The notes: generated by a model from the letters alone, not told the origin. Numbered from the stretch's first letter, positions 31,425 to 41,240 are shown. The stretch is DNA of 64,000 bases from Winogradskyella sediminis (GCF_003387355.1 NZ_QUNH01000002.1:785606-849605); one strand, 5' to 3'. Translations and numbers: made by a program.

Positions 31425-32183
31425 TTATTCATAGTCAATCATTTTAATTTCTTCACACCTTATGTGTGTTGAAATAGTTTCAGAACAGATTGGATTAAAT
31501 TCCATTACCTTATTCCAAATTCCGTTGTCATTTCTATAAAGTCCTGTAAATCTATTTCCGTTGCAACGTCTTTGTTTAAAAACAGAAAGTATAGCATATT
31601 TTTTATTTTCTGAAAATAGAGGTTTGGAAAAATGATAATAAACTGTTTCTTCAAGATTGTTTTTGTCGTCCATTTTCCAACTTTCAACGAAGTCAGCATA
31701 AAACATTTTATTATTCCAAATTCTTTTTTTATTCCACAACCATTTCTTTTTTAGAATTAATGTATATGGCTCTTTATTTTCGATTAGACTATCATATTTT
31801 TTTTGTTCTATGTTGTATTTAACAAATTTTATTTTTTTCGTTTGTGGTGGCGACAAAATGTGATTGTAATTATATTCGTCAGAAACTAATTTTGCTTTAT
31901 TTAGATTATAATTTTTCCAGTTAACAGTTTCATTCCTTGGTTGTGTATAAATAAAATTTTCTGGAAAGTCCTTGTCAACTATTTTTAATTCTCGAATTTG
32001 ATAATTTTGTAATGAATCAACTATTTTTTCTTGTTCAAGACTTTTAGGTACTAAAAAATAGTATTCAAAATTTTCAGGGACTTCGGCTTTAGTAACTTGA
32101 TTAATCAAATTCTCTATATCTGACTTTTGTCCGAATAAATTCAGAGTCAAAAAGATTGATATGAGCAATAATGTTTGTTTCAT
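31425..32183 (-). CDS. Secreted hypothetical protein
   Basis: A 252-aa protein with an N-terminal signal peptide (MKQTLLLISIFLTLNLFGQ). The mature part has several Trp and Lys-rich stretches (LKKKWLWNKKRIWNNKMFYA) and CNGNRFTGLYRNDNG with an apparent Cys pair. I do not recognise the family. It is the outermost gene of the cassette-like array. The preferred start is ATG 32183, 8 bases from CAGCTAAC; the longer frame uses TTG. Confidence 0.65.
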   Translation of the reverse strand: MKQTLLLISIFLTLNLFGQKSDIENLINQVTKAEVPENFEYYFLVPKSLEQEKIVDSLQNYQIRELKIVDKDFPENFIYTQPRNETVNWKNYNLNKAKLVSDEYNYNHILSPPQTKKIKFVKYNIEQKKYDSLIENKEPYTLILKKKWLWNKKRIWNNKMFYADFVESWKMDDKNNLEETVYYHFSKPLFSENKKYAILSVFKQRRCNGNRFTGLYRNDNGIWNKVMEFNPICSETISTHIRCEEIKMIDYE

Positions 32184-32190
32184 CAAATTA

Positions 32191-32573
32191 CAGCTAACGT
32201 ATTATATCACGTCAAAAATAAGCCTTATCCTTCTTTAGTGTCTTATTAATAAAGGATTAAAAGGTAGCCTAGTACAATGATAAAACTATAATTAATTTTA
32301 TGAATACAACTAAAACGTTAAATGTATTCATTAAAACAACGTAAGTCTTAATATACGAAAGAGGGTAGAAGCCTATACTAATTTTGTGATCCTAAGAACT
32401 TTAAAATGGAATTTGCAATTTTGCGTAACAATTATAGGTTACAATGCTTAAAACACCTATTTAAAGAAGGATGTTTACAGAATAGAACATGCGTTTAAAG
32501 ATTGTATGAGTGGTAGCGTGCCAACCAAAATTGGGATTTAAAAGGGCACGAGATTTACCATTTGGAATTTTGT
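32191..32573. other. End of the cassette-like array, non-coding
   Basis: CAGCTAACGTATTATAT at 32191 is the final unit boundary, and the rest of the repeat is absent. The remaining 370 bases have no ORF, integrase gene or clear structure. In an integron this would be where attI and the integrase lie on the minus strand; none is present here. Confidence 0.5.
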
Positions 32574-32654
<81 letters not shown>

Positions 32655-32750
32655 AAAAACTTTAATTCAATATTTTTAGACACATCAGAAATGGTTTCTT
32701 TGTGGCTTTTAGAACAAGTAAGACGTCACTAAGCAATGAGGTCTTTTTGA

Positions 32751-32822
32751 GCGAGAGACCGGGTTCGAACCGGCGACATTCAGCTTGGAAGGCTGACGCT
32801 CTACCAACTGAGCTACTCTCGC
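32751..32822 (-). tRNA. tRNA-Gly (TCC)
   Basis: The minus-strand sequence starts GCGAGAGTAGCTCAGTTGGT and ends CTCTCGC. The anticodon loop is CTTCCAA, giving TCC. The T-arm GGTTCGAACCC is clear and the discriminator base is T. The CCA end is not encoded. It lies about 96 bases from tRNA-Tyr and is probably in the same operon. Confidence 0.93.
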
Positions 32823-33147
32823 AATTTTGGTAAGCGGATGCAAATGTAATATTATTTCTGAAAACTACACTAAATTTTTTTTAGGTAATTGTAAAAAAAA
32901 ATGAATTCAGAATTTTTTCATCTTATTTCAAAGGATAAATAAATTTCATTTCACATGGTTTTAAGGTTGGGTTTGGTATCGTTGGTGTTTTCTAAAGTGC
33001 TATAAATTAGGGTGTCACTTTTTAGAGTTAAGAAGGAAGCCGAAATGTAGGAGGAATCATCCTCGGCGTAACCATATGCCAGAAAAGGAAATCTGTTTAA
33101 ATGGTTCGTTAAAATTTATTTACATTTAGCCAAAAAGCAGAAATTAT
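32823..33147 (+). other. Intergenic region, no feature seen
   Basis: These 325 AT-rich bases lie between the tRNA pair and the LuxR-type regulator. The minus-strand promoter of the tRNAs and the plus-strand promoter of the regulator must lie here, but I see no clear box, hairpin or ORF. Confidence 0.4.
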
Positions 33148-34782
33148 ATGCTCAGAAGGCTACGTGTTTATTTAAATGGTATTGTTTTATTGCTATCCCT
33201 TTCTATCTACGCACAGGCAGAAACCCCTGAGATTTTAGATGACCAGATAGAAAAAGGAGTGGAGCTCATGTTTCAAGGTAAACATTCGCAGTCCATTGAG
33301 TTGTTATTGTCACTTCAGTCCATAGCCAAGAAAAATCAATGGTACGAGCAAGTTTTTAGATCTACACTCAATATTGGTTCTAATTATTATTTACTTTCCG
33401 ATTATGGTGAGGCAGTTATTTTTTATTTAAGAGCTTATGAAATTGCCATAGAGCATTTAGGTCCTAGTGAAGAAATGACTGTGCTCAACAATATTGGTGT
33501 GCTTTATTTTAAAGAGCACGACAATTCGCAAGCAAAAACCTATTTCTTTAAGGCTTACCAAAAAGCTAAGGATACCGAAAATAGCGTAAAAGTTGGCTAT
33601 TACGCCGTTAATTTAGCCTTAGTTTCTAATAAATTGAAACAACCCGATTCGGCTCAAACATACATTGAGGAAGCTTTACCTCTATTAGAAACGGAACCCA
33701 ATGTTTTAATTCAGGCTAAAATGGCACAATCTGAAATGTTTCTTTTAAAAAAACAGTATGCTAATTCTGAACAAATCGCTTTAAGCTTATTACCAAAACT
33801 TCAAGATATATCACAAGTACAGAATAGAGTATTTACCTATTTGATTTTAGCGCAACTCAATGAGCATCAAAACCATTTAGACAAAGCATTATCTTATGCT
33901 TTAAAAGCAAGGGAGAGTAATACCAGTATGGAGAATCGAGTAGAGGTGTATGAGCAACTCTCTAACTTGCATGGTAAAATAGGAAGTTTAGAACAGGCAT
34001 TAGTGTATAAAGATTCTGTTATTATAGCGTCAGATTCGCTAACAGTAATGCGTAATAGAAAACTGTTTGAAAATGAAAAAGTGAAATTTCAGATTCAAAA
34101 TTATCAGCACGAGCTCGCCGAAAGCAAACAAACTTTAAGACAAGAACGGCGGTTTTTGTATAGTGTTATTGGTATTACCTTATTGCTTATGACCTTTATA
34201 CTTTGGGTATTGCGAAGTAACGCCATAAAACACAAACAACGTAAAACTATTGTAGAACTAGAATTAGCCAAAGAGAAAAGTGATTATTTGCTCATAGAAA
34301 AGCAATTGCGAGAACAAGAAACTTTAGCTTTATTAGAACAAGAACGTTTAAAAAATGAATTGGAAGTTAGAAACAGAAAACTTACAGCTAAAGCCTTATA
34401 TCTGTCTAGTAAAAACAGTCTTATTGAAGAAGTGATTGCTTCTTTGTCTAAACACAACGAAGTTTCTGAAAACCCTGAGTTAAAGAAACAGATTAGAGCA
34501 TTAAAAAAACATCTTAAAACAGATACCCAATGGGATAGTTTTTTTACCCATTTTGAAGAGGTCAATCAAGGATTTTTAGATCGCCTGAAGCATAAGCATG
34601 AAAAATTAACTCCGAGTGATATTAGATTTATCACGTATTTATACATGAATTTAACTAATAAAGAAATTGCGTCTCTTTTAAACATCACTCCACAATCTTG
34701 TAGAAAGCGTAAAGAGCGAATTTCTAATAAGTTAAATGTCCCAGAAGGTATGACGCTTCATACCTATTTATCTACGATATAA
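33148..34782 (+). CDS. Membrane-bound TPR regulator with LuxR-type HTH
   Basis: A 544-aa protein with a signal peptide, periplasmic tetratricopeptide repeats (about 30-300: EAVIFYLRAYEIA, QAKTYFFKAYQKA, KALSYALKARESN), one transmembrane helix (about 333-353, FLYSVIGITLLLMTFILWVL) and a long coiled coil (about 360-420). A cytoplasmic C-terminal LuxR/GerE-like HTH follows (LTPSDIRFITYLYMNLTNKE, IASLLNITPQSCRKRKERIS). It senses an outside or envelope signal and regulates transcription directly. It lies before a secreted propeller gene, which may be its target. Confidence 0.88.
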   Translation: MLRRLRVYLNGIVLLLSLSIYAQAETPEILDDQIEKGVELMFQGKHSQSIELLLSLQSIAKKNQWYEQVFRSTLNIGSNYYLLSDYGEAVIFYLRAYEIAIEHLGPSEEMTVLNNIGVLYFKEHDNSQAKTYFFKAYQKAKDTENSVKVGYYAVNLALVSNKLKQPDSAQTYIEEALPLLETEPNVLIQAKMAQSEMFLLKKQYANSEQIALSLLPKLQDISQVQNRVFTYLILAQLNEHQNHLDKALSYALKARESNTSMENRVEVYEQLSNLHGKIGSLEQALVYKDSVIIASDSLTVMRNRKLFENEKVKFQIQNYQHELAESKQTLRQERRFLYSVIGITLLLMTFILWVLRSNAIKHKQRKTIVELELAKEKSDYLLIEKQLREQETLALLEQERLKNELEVRNRKLTAKALYLSSKNSLIEEVIASLSKHNEVSENPELKKQIRALKKHLKTDTQWDSFFTHFEEVNQGFLDRLKHKHEKLTPSDIRFITYLYMNLTNKEIASLLNITPQSCRKRKERISNKLNVPEGMTLHTYLSTI

Positions 34783-34787
34783 TAGCG

Positions 34788-34827
34788 ATGTCACGCTAAA
34801 AGACCCTATATGTCACGGAATGTCACG
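34788..34827 (+). promoter_or_regulatory. Three ATGTCACG repeats
   Basis: ATGTCACG is present at 34788, 34810 and 34820 (spacing 22 and 10), between the LuxR-type regulator and the propeller gene, 66 bases before the next ATG. Spacing near one and two helical turns suggests binding by a DNA-binding protein, perhaps the adjacent regulator. A small CCTC-taat-GAGG hairpin follows at 34839. Confidence 0.45.
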
Positions 34828-34893
34828 CTTAAAATAAGCCTCTAATGAGGTGTGGTCTCTATATTTATCATCCTAATTTAAAATCGAGTTATT

Positions 34894-37224
34894 ATGAAAA
34901 AAACAATTACTTTATTATGCGTTTTCTTTAGCGTCCTGATGTCAATAAAAGCTACGGCTCAAATTGAATTTGAAAGTGCTGAGGCTTATGGGCAAATTTT
35001 TGATGTGATCTATAGCGAAACAGAAGCGGATGTTATGTATGGGACTACGTTAACCAATCATATTGTAACTTCTACAGATGCAGGTGAAAGCTGGAGTATT
35101 TTATATTCTGATCCTATAGATAATTATGCGACTTTAAAAGATTTAAGGCTTATTAATGATGGAGCAGCATTGAGTTTTAATGTTAGAGCAGAAGGTACAT
35201 ATTACAATAAAATAGTATTATTTGACTTGGCAACAGCATCGGTTACACAAACGTTTTCTCCACCAAATTCTTTTGAATCCGATATCTTAATTGAGTCTTA
35301 CGATATTTCAAGTGCTAATAATGATGTTGTTTTAATGCATACTACCTATTCTTTACTTGGGGCTTATACGCACGAGGTCTTTTATACGAGTGATGGAGGT
35401 GCAAACTGGATTCCTGTATACTACAGTCCACTTCATGATAGTGTGGCTATCAACAACGTTAGCATATCTCCTGTAGATGATAATACTTTATTCTTAATGC
35501 GAGGAGGTTCTACAACACGCGAAATTGGCGGTTTGTATATCTCTTATGATGCAGGACAAAACTGGGAAAATAAGATTCCAGGGAATACCTATGATGCTAT
35601 TGCGTTTAATCCAGATAATGCAGACGACATTTTATTAGGTACCAGTTACGGTTATGACACCCATGTAGAAAATTTGTACCGCTCTCTAGATGGAGGCGAT
35701 ACTTGGGCAATTGTGCCAATTACATGGACAACGATGTCTACCGATCACATCAATCAAATTGTATTTAATCCTAATAATGCTGATGAGATTATTGTATTAG
35801 AAGAAAATGAAATAGTATTATCTACCGATAACGGAACAACTTGGGAAAACCATGTGTATACCACTATAGATCCAGAAAGTTATTATTACGGATTAAATGC
35901 ATCATACAATCCATTTGCAACTGATGAAATTTTAATTACCACCAATTTTTATCCGTTTTTAAGTACCGATGGAGGTGTCACTATGAGTAGAATAGAGAAC
36001 TCTTTTGTGAATTCAACAGGAACTGTAACGGCTTTTACATCTGCTGAAGAAAATCATGTGTATTACGGTTTACGTGCCGGATTTATTCATAAAGACCTAC
36101 AAAACGCTAGCGAAGACGCGTATAGTTTACAGTCATTAACTCAAGGTTTTGGTTCTGCAGTAAAAACCATTGCAGATCCTGTAGTTCCTGGACGTCTTTT
36201 TACAGGTAACAGGGCTTTAAATACCTCGTATATTAATGTGAGTTCTGAGCATGGTGCCAATCAAAGAAGTATTGCAAGTTCTATGTTTTTCTTAATTCTT
36301 GAAGATATTTCTACTGCTGTTACCAATACAAATATCAGTTGGATGTCTACAGGTATAGAATTACATAAATTAAATTTAGCGGATTTAGATAATATTGTTG
36401 ATGAAGTTATTTCAGTACCATCACCAGGTGAGGTGATAACAGCTGTGCAAGTGGATAGTGACAGTGAAACCACTGTATTTATGTCTCAAGGTATTAATTT
36501 TTATAAAACAACTGATGATGGAGTAACTTGGACTTTAAGCAATACTGGATTAGAAGGTTTAACTGTAGGTAGCCATGTAATTTTAGATATAGCACAAAAC
36601 CCTTTAAATGCCAATCAGTTACTTTTATCTACAACTCAAGGTATATACTTGTCTGAAGATAAAGGAGCGTCTTGGGAATATATTTCTTCAGAATTTACAA
36701 ATAAAATTGCATTTTCAACACTACATGAAAATACTATTGTAGCTGCTACTTATTATTCTGAAGGTTATAATATACCGTTACCAGCTTCAAAATCTAAACT
36801 TGTTATTAGTACAGATTTAGGTGAGACTTGGAGCGAGATTACTGCTGAAGCTTTACATCATGCCTTTACTTTGACTTCAGATTTTGTATTCACAGATGAT
36901 GCTGTAAAGGTTTATTTTGGAGTTCAAGATTTAGGTTTAATGAGTTACACTATTGATTTAGCTACGTTAGCTGTAGATACTGCAATAGTAACGCCTAATT
37001 CACCTGTGTCGTTTTACCCTAATCCAGCAAAGAACAGTTTTTCCGTAAAAACGAATCATACGTTAGAAGCTGTTACAATCTATGCGGTATCAGGACAAAT
37101 AGTAAAGCAAGTGAGCCAACCTTCAACTGACATTAACGTTAGTGATTTATCTGCAGGTGTTTATTTAGTGAAAGTTAAAACCACTGCAGGTACAGTAACG
37201 AGACGATTTGTAAAATCTAATTAA
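34894..37224 (+). CDS. T9SS-exported sortilin/BNR-like beta-propeller protein
   Basis: This 776-aa secreted protein has a signal peptide (MKKTITLLCVFFSVLMSIKATAQ region). It has many BNR/sortilin-type blades: STDAGESWSIL, TSDGGANWIPV, SYDAGQNWENK, SLDGGDTWAIV, STDNGTTWENH, TTDDGVTWTLS, SEDKGASWEYI and STDLGETWSEI. A C-terminal type A sorting domain closes it (FYPNPAKNSFSVKT, LSAGVYLVKVKT). It is likely a large surface propeller involved in binding or in glycan or protein turnover, without catalytic residues I can assign. It ends before a strong terminator. Confidence 0.87.
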   Translation: MKKTITLLCVFFSVLMSIKATAQIEFESAEAYGQIFDVIYSETEADVMYGTTLTNHIVTSTDAGESWSILYSDPIDNYATLKDLRLINDGAALSFNVRAEGTYYNKIVLFDLATASVTQTFSPPNSFESDILIESYDISSANNDVVLMHTTYSLLGAYTHEVFYTSDGGANWIPVYYSPLHDSVAINNVSISPVDDNTLFLMRGGSTTREIGGLYISYDAGQNWENKIPGNTYDAIAFNPDNADDILLGTSYGYDTHVENLYRSLDGGDTWAIVPITWTTMSTDHINQIVFNPNNADEIIVLEENEIVLSTDNGTTWENHVYTTIDPESYYYGLNASYNPFATDEILITTNFYPFLSTDGGVTMSRIENSFVNSTGTVTAFTSAEENHVYYGLRAGFIHKDLQNASEDAYSLQSLTQGFGSAVKTIADPVVPGRLFTGNRALNTSYINVSSEHGANQRSIASSMFFLILEDISTAVTNTNISWMSTGIELHKLNLADLDNIVDEVISVPSPGEVITAVQVDSDSETTVFMSQGINFYKTTDDGVTWTLSNTGLEGLTVGSHVILDIAQNPLNANQLLLSTTQGIYLSEDKGASWEYISSEFTNKIAFSTLHENTIVAATYYSEGYNIPLPASKSKLVISTDLGETWSEITAEALHHAFTLTSDFVFTDDAVKVYFGVQDLGLMSYTIDLATLAVDTAIVTPNSPVSFYPNPAKNSFSVKTNHTLEAVTIYAVSGQIVKQVSQPSTDINVSDLSAGVYLVKVKTTAGTVTRRFVKSN

Positions 37225-37280
37225 TCTGTTTTTTTATCGCTTATTTAGTGTGTAACCACACATATTGTTTAAATTGATTA

Positions 37281-37311
37281 GGACTCTGTTACCAAATAGA
37301 GTCCTTTTTTT
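37281..37311 (+). terminator. Rho-independent terminator
   Basis: GGACTCT at 37281-37287 and AGAGTCC at 37298-37304 make a seven-base stem with a ten-base loop, followed by seven T. It ends the propeller gene. Read on the other strand, it lies just after the end of the minus-strand esterase gene and may serve both. Confidence 0.85.
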
Positions 37312-37340
37312 GTTATTTCAAAAATCGTATCATTTGGTTT

Positions 37341-37847
37341 TTATGTGTAATTAGCATCAGTCAAGTGTTTAAAAAATACTGTGATTTCATCTTTAAAAAC
37401 CGTTAACGGTATACGATGTGCCAAATGATTATGAATGCGTAGGTTATAGTGAGGATGAAAAACTAGGGTTTCAGATAGAAAATTTAAAGTGTGCTTAGGA
37501 TTTACAATAGCGTCTTTAGTGCCAAGCACTATTTGTTTGTAAACACTTGTTGGGTGAGGTATGTCTACAAGGTTTTGTGGTACAGAGCGTTCCGCTAAAG
37601 CCGGATTAAATAATAAAGCAGGACATTGAAACATGTTTGAAACATAGTAGCCTGTAAACCCTCCCATGCTACTTCCTATCACAATATCTATGGCACGCGT
37701 TTTATAAGTTGTGATAAGTGTAGCAATAACATTGGGATTAGATTCGTAATCAATAGCAGGTGAAAAAATCTCTCCATAAGGTTCTAGTAATGCTCTTTTT
37801 TCAGGACTTAAACTCCCATTGAGACCGTGTATATATAAAATATTCAT
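37341..37847 (-). CDS. YqiA/YcfP-like alpha/beta-fold esterase
   Basis: A 168-aa cytosolic hydrolase. ILYIHGLNGS is the N-terminal oxyanion loop, VIGSSMGGFTGYYV holds the nucleophile Ser in GSSMGG, VLGTKDAIVNP carries the probable acidic residue and NHLAHR the catalytic His region. The length and order match YqiA-like esterases. The substrate is unknown; the family acts on short acyl esters. Confidence 0.8.
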   Translation of the reverse strand: MNILYIHGLNGSLSPEKRALLEPYGEIFSPAIDYESNPNVIATLITTYKTRAIDIVIGSSMGGFTGYYVSNMFQCPALLFNPALAERSVPQNLVDIPHPTSVYKQIVLGTKDAIVNPKHTLNFLSETLVFHPHYNLRIHNHLAHRIPLTVFKDEITVFFKHLTDANYT

Positions 37848-38212
37848 AAAGGTGTAGCGTTTTTTATAGGTGAAAGGAAGATAGTGACATCAGTCTAAGG
37901 TAATAATTATTCGTCGTTTTTATAATTATAAATTATTATATAAATCAATATAAAACCTATACGTTAATTTTTAGTCAGAAAAAAAGGATGCAATAATTTC
38001 ACTTAGAGTCATTTTGAAGACTATAATAGGGTTAATTCGCTATTATATTTTAAAAAATTCGGATTTCTATTGATGTTAATGTATCTTCACGAATTATAGT
38101 TAGTAATGCGGATTTGAAATTTTTTATCAGGCAATCATGAAAGAAGTATCAAATTGTTTTCTACAGAAATTAGTTAAATACAAATCAACCCCTTTTTTAA
38201 ATTAGTTAATAC
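37848..38212 (+). other. Intergenic region, no feature seen
   Basis: This is a divergent spacer of 365 AT-rich bases between the esterase and the hydroxylase. It should contain both promoters, but I cannot place a clear box. It contains several T- and A-rich runs but no ORF or strong hairpin. Confidence 0.4.
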
Positions 38213-39151
38213 ATGGATTTTACAAACCCTTTAGTATACGGTGTTCCGTGTTTTTTAGGTCTTATTGCCTTAGAGCTTACTTATAGTAAGGTTTTAGACA
38301 ATAAGAAACTTTACGAATGGAAAGATTTACTATCGAGTGTGTCACTGGGTGTTGGTTCTGCAATACTTGGTGCTTTAATAAAAACAGTGTCTATAGTAGT
38401 GGTTTTTAACTATGCTTACGACCTGTTTAATCCTGTTGTAGATGGAGTACGTACCAATATTATGGGCTGGGAGTCTTTTGGTTATGCTTGGTATGTTTGG
38501 GTACTATGTATGCTTTTAGATGATTTTACGTATTATTGGTTTCATAGACAAAACCATATGGTTCGCTTTTTTTGGGCAGCACATATAGTACATCATTCTT
38601 CAGATAATTTTAATTTAGGGACTGCCGTTAGAAACGGTTGGTTCACTATTTTTTATAAACCTTTTTTCTATGTATGGATTGTTATTATAGGTTTTCCACC
38701 AGAGATGCTTGTCGTCTGTTTGGGGATTGAAGCCTTGTGGCAATTTCAGTTGCATACGCAGTATATTAAGAAGATGGGTTTTATAGAAAAGTTTCTAAAT
38801 ACCCATACCATGCACCAAGTACACCATGCCAGAAATATTGAGTATATGGATAAAAATCATGGTGGTTTTTTAAATGTTTTTGATAGAATTTTTGGAACAT
38901 GGAAAGAACTCGATGAGAATATTCCTATTGAATACGGAGTATCTACTCCTCCAAATTCTTTTAATTTATATGTAATTCTAACTCACGAATACAAAAATAT
39001 TTGGGAGGATATGAAAAAATCTAAGAATTGGTATCACAAATTTATGTACGTATTTGGGCCTCCTGGTTGGAGCCACGATGGAAGCACTTTAACCATTAAG
39101 CAAATTAGACGAGAAATGGCCAAAGGGAAATCTTACGAAGATTTTAAATAA
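38213..39151 (+). CDS. Sterol desaturase / fatty acid hydroxylase family protein 2
   Basis: A 312-aa membrane protein with the three His boxes HRQNH, HIVHHSS and HQVHHARN of the di-iron fatty acid hydroxylase superfamily and at least four transmembrane segments. The C-terminus (GGFLNVFDRIFGTWKELDEN, YGVSTPPNSF) is typical of the bacterial sterol desaturase branch. It is related to, but clearly different from, the gene at 28515. Its lipid substrate is not inferable. Confidence 0.9.
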   Translation: MDFTNPLVYGVPCFLGLIALELTYSKVLDNKKLYEWKDLLSSVSLGVGSAILGALIKTVSIVVVFNYAYDLFNPVVDGVRTNIMGWESFGYAWYVWVLCMLLDDFTYYWFHRQNHMVRFFWAAHIVHHSSDNFNLGTAVRNGWFTIFYKPFFYVWIVIIGFPPEMLVVCLGIEALWQFQLHTQYIKKMGFIEKFLNTHTMHQVHHARNIEYMDKNHGGFLNVFDRIFGTWKELDENIPIEYGVSTPPNSFNLYVILTHEYKNIWEDMKKSKNWYHKFMYVFGPPGWSHDGSTLTIKQIRREMAKGKSYEDFK

Positions 39152-39226
39152 TGTGTAAGCGCGGTTTGTAGGTTGGCAATAAATAGGGCTTTATATTTGA
39201 AACCATTTTTAAGTGCTATTTAATAC

Positions 39227-41029
39227 TTACAAAGCATTTGCTAATAAGAGCGTGCCCATAATCCATAAAATAAGAGATAGTATACCTCCGATTATAAAAA
39301 AGTGTTTAAACTTATAAATGCCTGTACCGTAGATTAAAGTATTGGTTTGATATCCGACTGGTGTAAAAAAGCTAAAGTTAGAACCAAACATTACAGCTAA
39401 TAGAAAAGGTTTTATATCTAAACTTAAGCCACCTGCAACGGCAATGGCAATAGGTGTCATTATAATAGCAGTGGCATTATTAGAGATTACACCAGATAAC
39501 AGTATGGTAATTCCAAATAATAAGCCTAAAACAATAGTTGGAGTTTGATTGCTCATAAGACTTAGCAAATGCTTAGACAACCAAATATCGGCTCCACTGT
39601 TGGTCATTGCTATGCCTAAAGGAATCATACCTGCCAGTAAAAATATAATTTGCCAATTTACTTTTTGGTAAACACTTTCAAGTTGAATAATATTGGTTAA
39701 CAACATCGCGGAGACACCAATAAGCGACGCGGTTAAGATACTAACAACACTCGAGGCTGCTAATGAAATTACAGCTAATAGAATGAATAACGCCGTAATT
39801 CTCTTTGCTTTTGAAATGTTGGGTTTAAAATCGTGCTCGTTTAAAATGGCAATATTTTCAATATTATATAAGTCTGAAATTTTATGCTCTTGCATTTCTA
39901 GTAACACGCGATCACCAGGCTTTAGATTAATGTCATCAATATTTTTTCGTAATAAACGCTCTTTAGTATTTCTTAAATTTCGTCGTTTTTTAATTGCAAT
40001 AGGAAAAGCGCCTTCAAAAGACATTCGACGTAGGCTTTTTAAAGTTTTTCCGATGAGGTTAGAACCTGGTAAAATGAGCGTTTCAATATACGTTTCACCT
40101 TTTTCTTCATCATTTTTATCATTTTTAAGAAGTGCCCTTTGCCTTTTCTCATTTAAAATGAAACCGTTTTTCTTCATAAAGGATTGAAAATTGTCTAAGT
40201 CGCTCATCACAACTAATTTGTCATTCGCAGTAAGTTTAATATATTTTCCGGGAGCATTAATTACCTGGTGATTTCTAATTAATTTGAGTACTTTAGAATC
40301 TTCCCGATTTATAAAATCAATGTCACCAAACCGTTTGCCTATTAAAAGAGAATCTTCTGTAACTTTTACAGTAAACACGTAAGAATCAATTTTATAATCG
40401 CTAGACAAACTGCTTTGTGTTTTTTGAGGTAAATAACGAGAGGCCACAGTCATTACGATTAAGCCAATAATAAAAAAGAGGATACCATAACCAGAAAATT
40501 CAAAGAAACTAAAAGCTTCAATATTATATTTTTGAGCCATAGCATTTACGATAAGGTTGGTAGAGGTACCCATTAATGTACAGCTACCTCCAAGAATACC
40601 TGCAAAGGAAATTGGCATGAGGAGTCGCGAAGATGAGAATCCGTATTTTTCAGATAATCTAGTTGTTATTTTAATGAATATAATTACTACAGCTGTTGTG
40701 CTTATAAAGGCAGAGATACTCGCAGACAGTATCATAAAAGCCGGAGTTAGTAAGATAAGAGGAAGAATTTTTAATTTTTTTATCCCATCAGAGAGGAGTT
40801 GAATTACACCATTTTCTTCTAGTCCAACAGCCAATATCATTAATGCTAAAACGGTAATAGTAGCCGGATTCGCAAAACCACTGATGGCTTCTTCGGGTGT
40901 GGTAAGTTGTAATAAAACGAGAGCGACTATAATAAAAAAAGCTATTTTATCTACAGGAAAGAGCTCTGTAATAAATAATAGAATACTTATGCCAAGAATA
41001 GCAAATACTAAAATAATTGAAAGCTCCAT
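39227..41029 (-). CDS. SLC13-family anion permease with RCK-C domains
   Basis: A 600-aa inner-membrane transporter. N- and C-terminal halves of the membrane domain (about 1-195 and 395-600) carry the SLC13/DASS motifs, including STSTNLIVNA-like (GTSTNLIVNAMA) and a second SNNATAIIMTPIAIA. Between them lie two TrkA-C/RCK-C regulatory domains (about 210-295 and 300-390). Substrates of the family are dicarboxylates, citrate or sulfate, with sodium as co-ion. RCK-containing members are often sulfate-related. No adjacent genes clarify the substrate. Confidence 0.88.
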   Translation of the reverse strand: MELSIILVFAILGISILLFITELFPVDKIAFFIIVALVLLQLTTPEEAISGFANPATITVLALMILAVGLEENGVIQLLSDGIKKLKILPLILLTPAFMILSASISAFISTTAVVIIFIKITTRLSEKYGFSSSRLLMPISFAGILGGSCTLMGTSTNLIVNAMAQKYNIEAFSFFEFSGYGILFFIIGLIVMTVASRYLPQKTQSSLSSDYKIDSYVFTVKVTEDSLLIGKRFGDIDFINREDSKVLKLIRNHQVINAPGKYIKLTANDKLVVMSDLDNFQSFMKKNGFILNEKRQRALLKNDKNDEEKGETYIETLILPGSNLIGKTLKSLRRMSFEGAFPIAIKKRRNLRNTKERLLRKNIDDINLKPGDRVLLEMQEHKISDLYNIENIAILNEHDFKPNISKAKRITALFILLAVISLAASSVVSILTASLIGVSAMLLTNIIQLESVYQKVNWQIIFLLAGMIPLGIAMTNSGADIWLSKHLLSLMSNQTPTIVLGLLFGITILLSGVISNNATAIIMTPIAIAVAGGLSLDIKPFLLAVMFGSNFSFFTPVGYQTNTLIYGTGIYKFKHFFIIGGILSLILWIMGTLLLANAL

Positions 41030-41240
41030 ATGTTTATAAGATAACAGTTAAATGTAATTACAAAATGAATACAAATGGTGCTCATTTCGGTTTTTCATTG
41101 CTTTGAATACTACCTAAAAGATATCGTTCTATTTTATTGATTTCGATTAGTGTAAATACCAAATAAGTTAATGCAACTGTCTGTAAATGGTCAACTTTGT
41201 GGTATTGTAAAAGATTCTATTTTTATATCCTAATTGTCTT

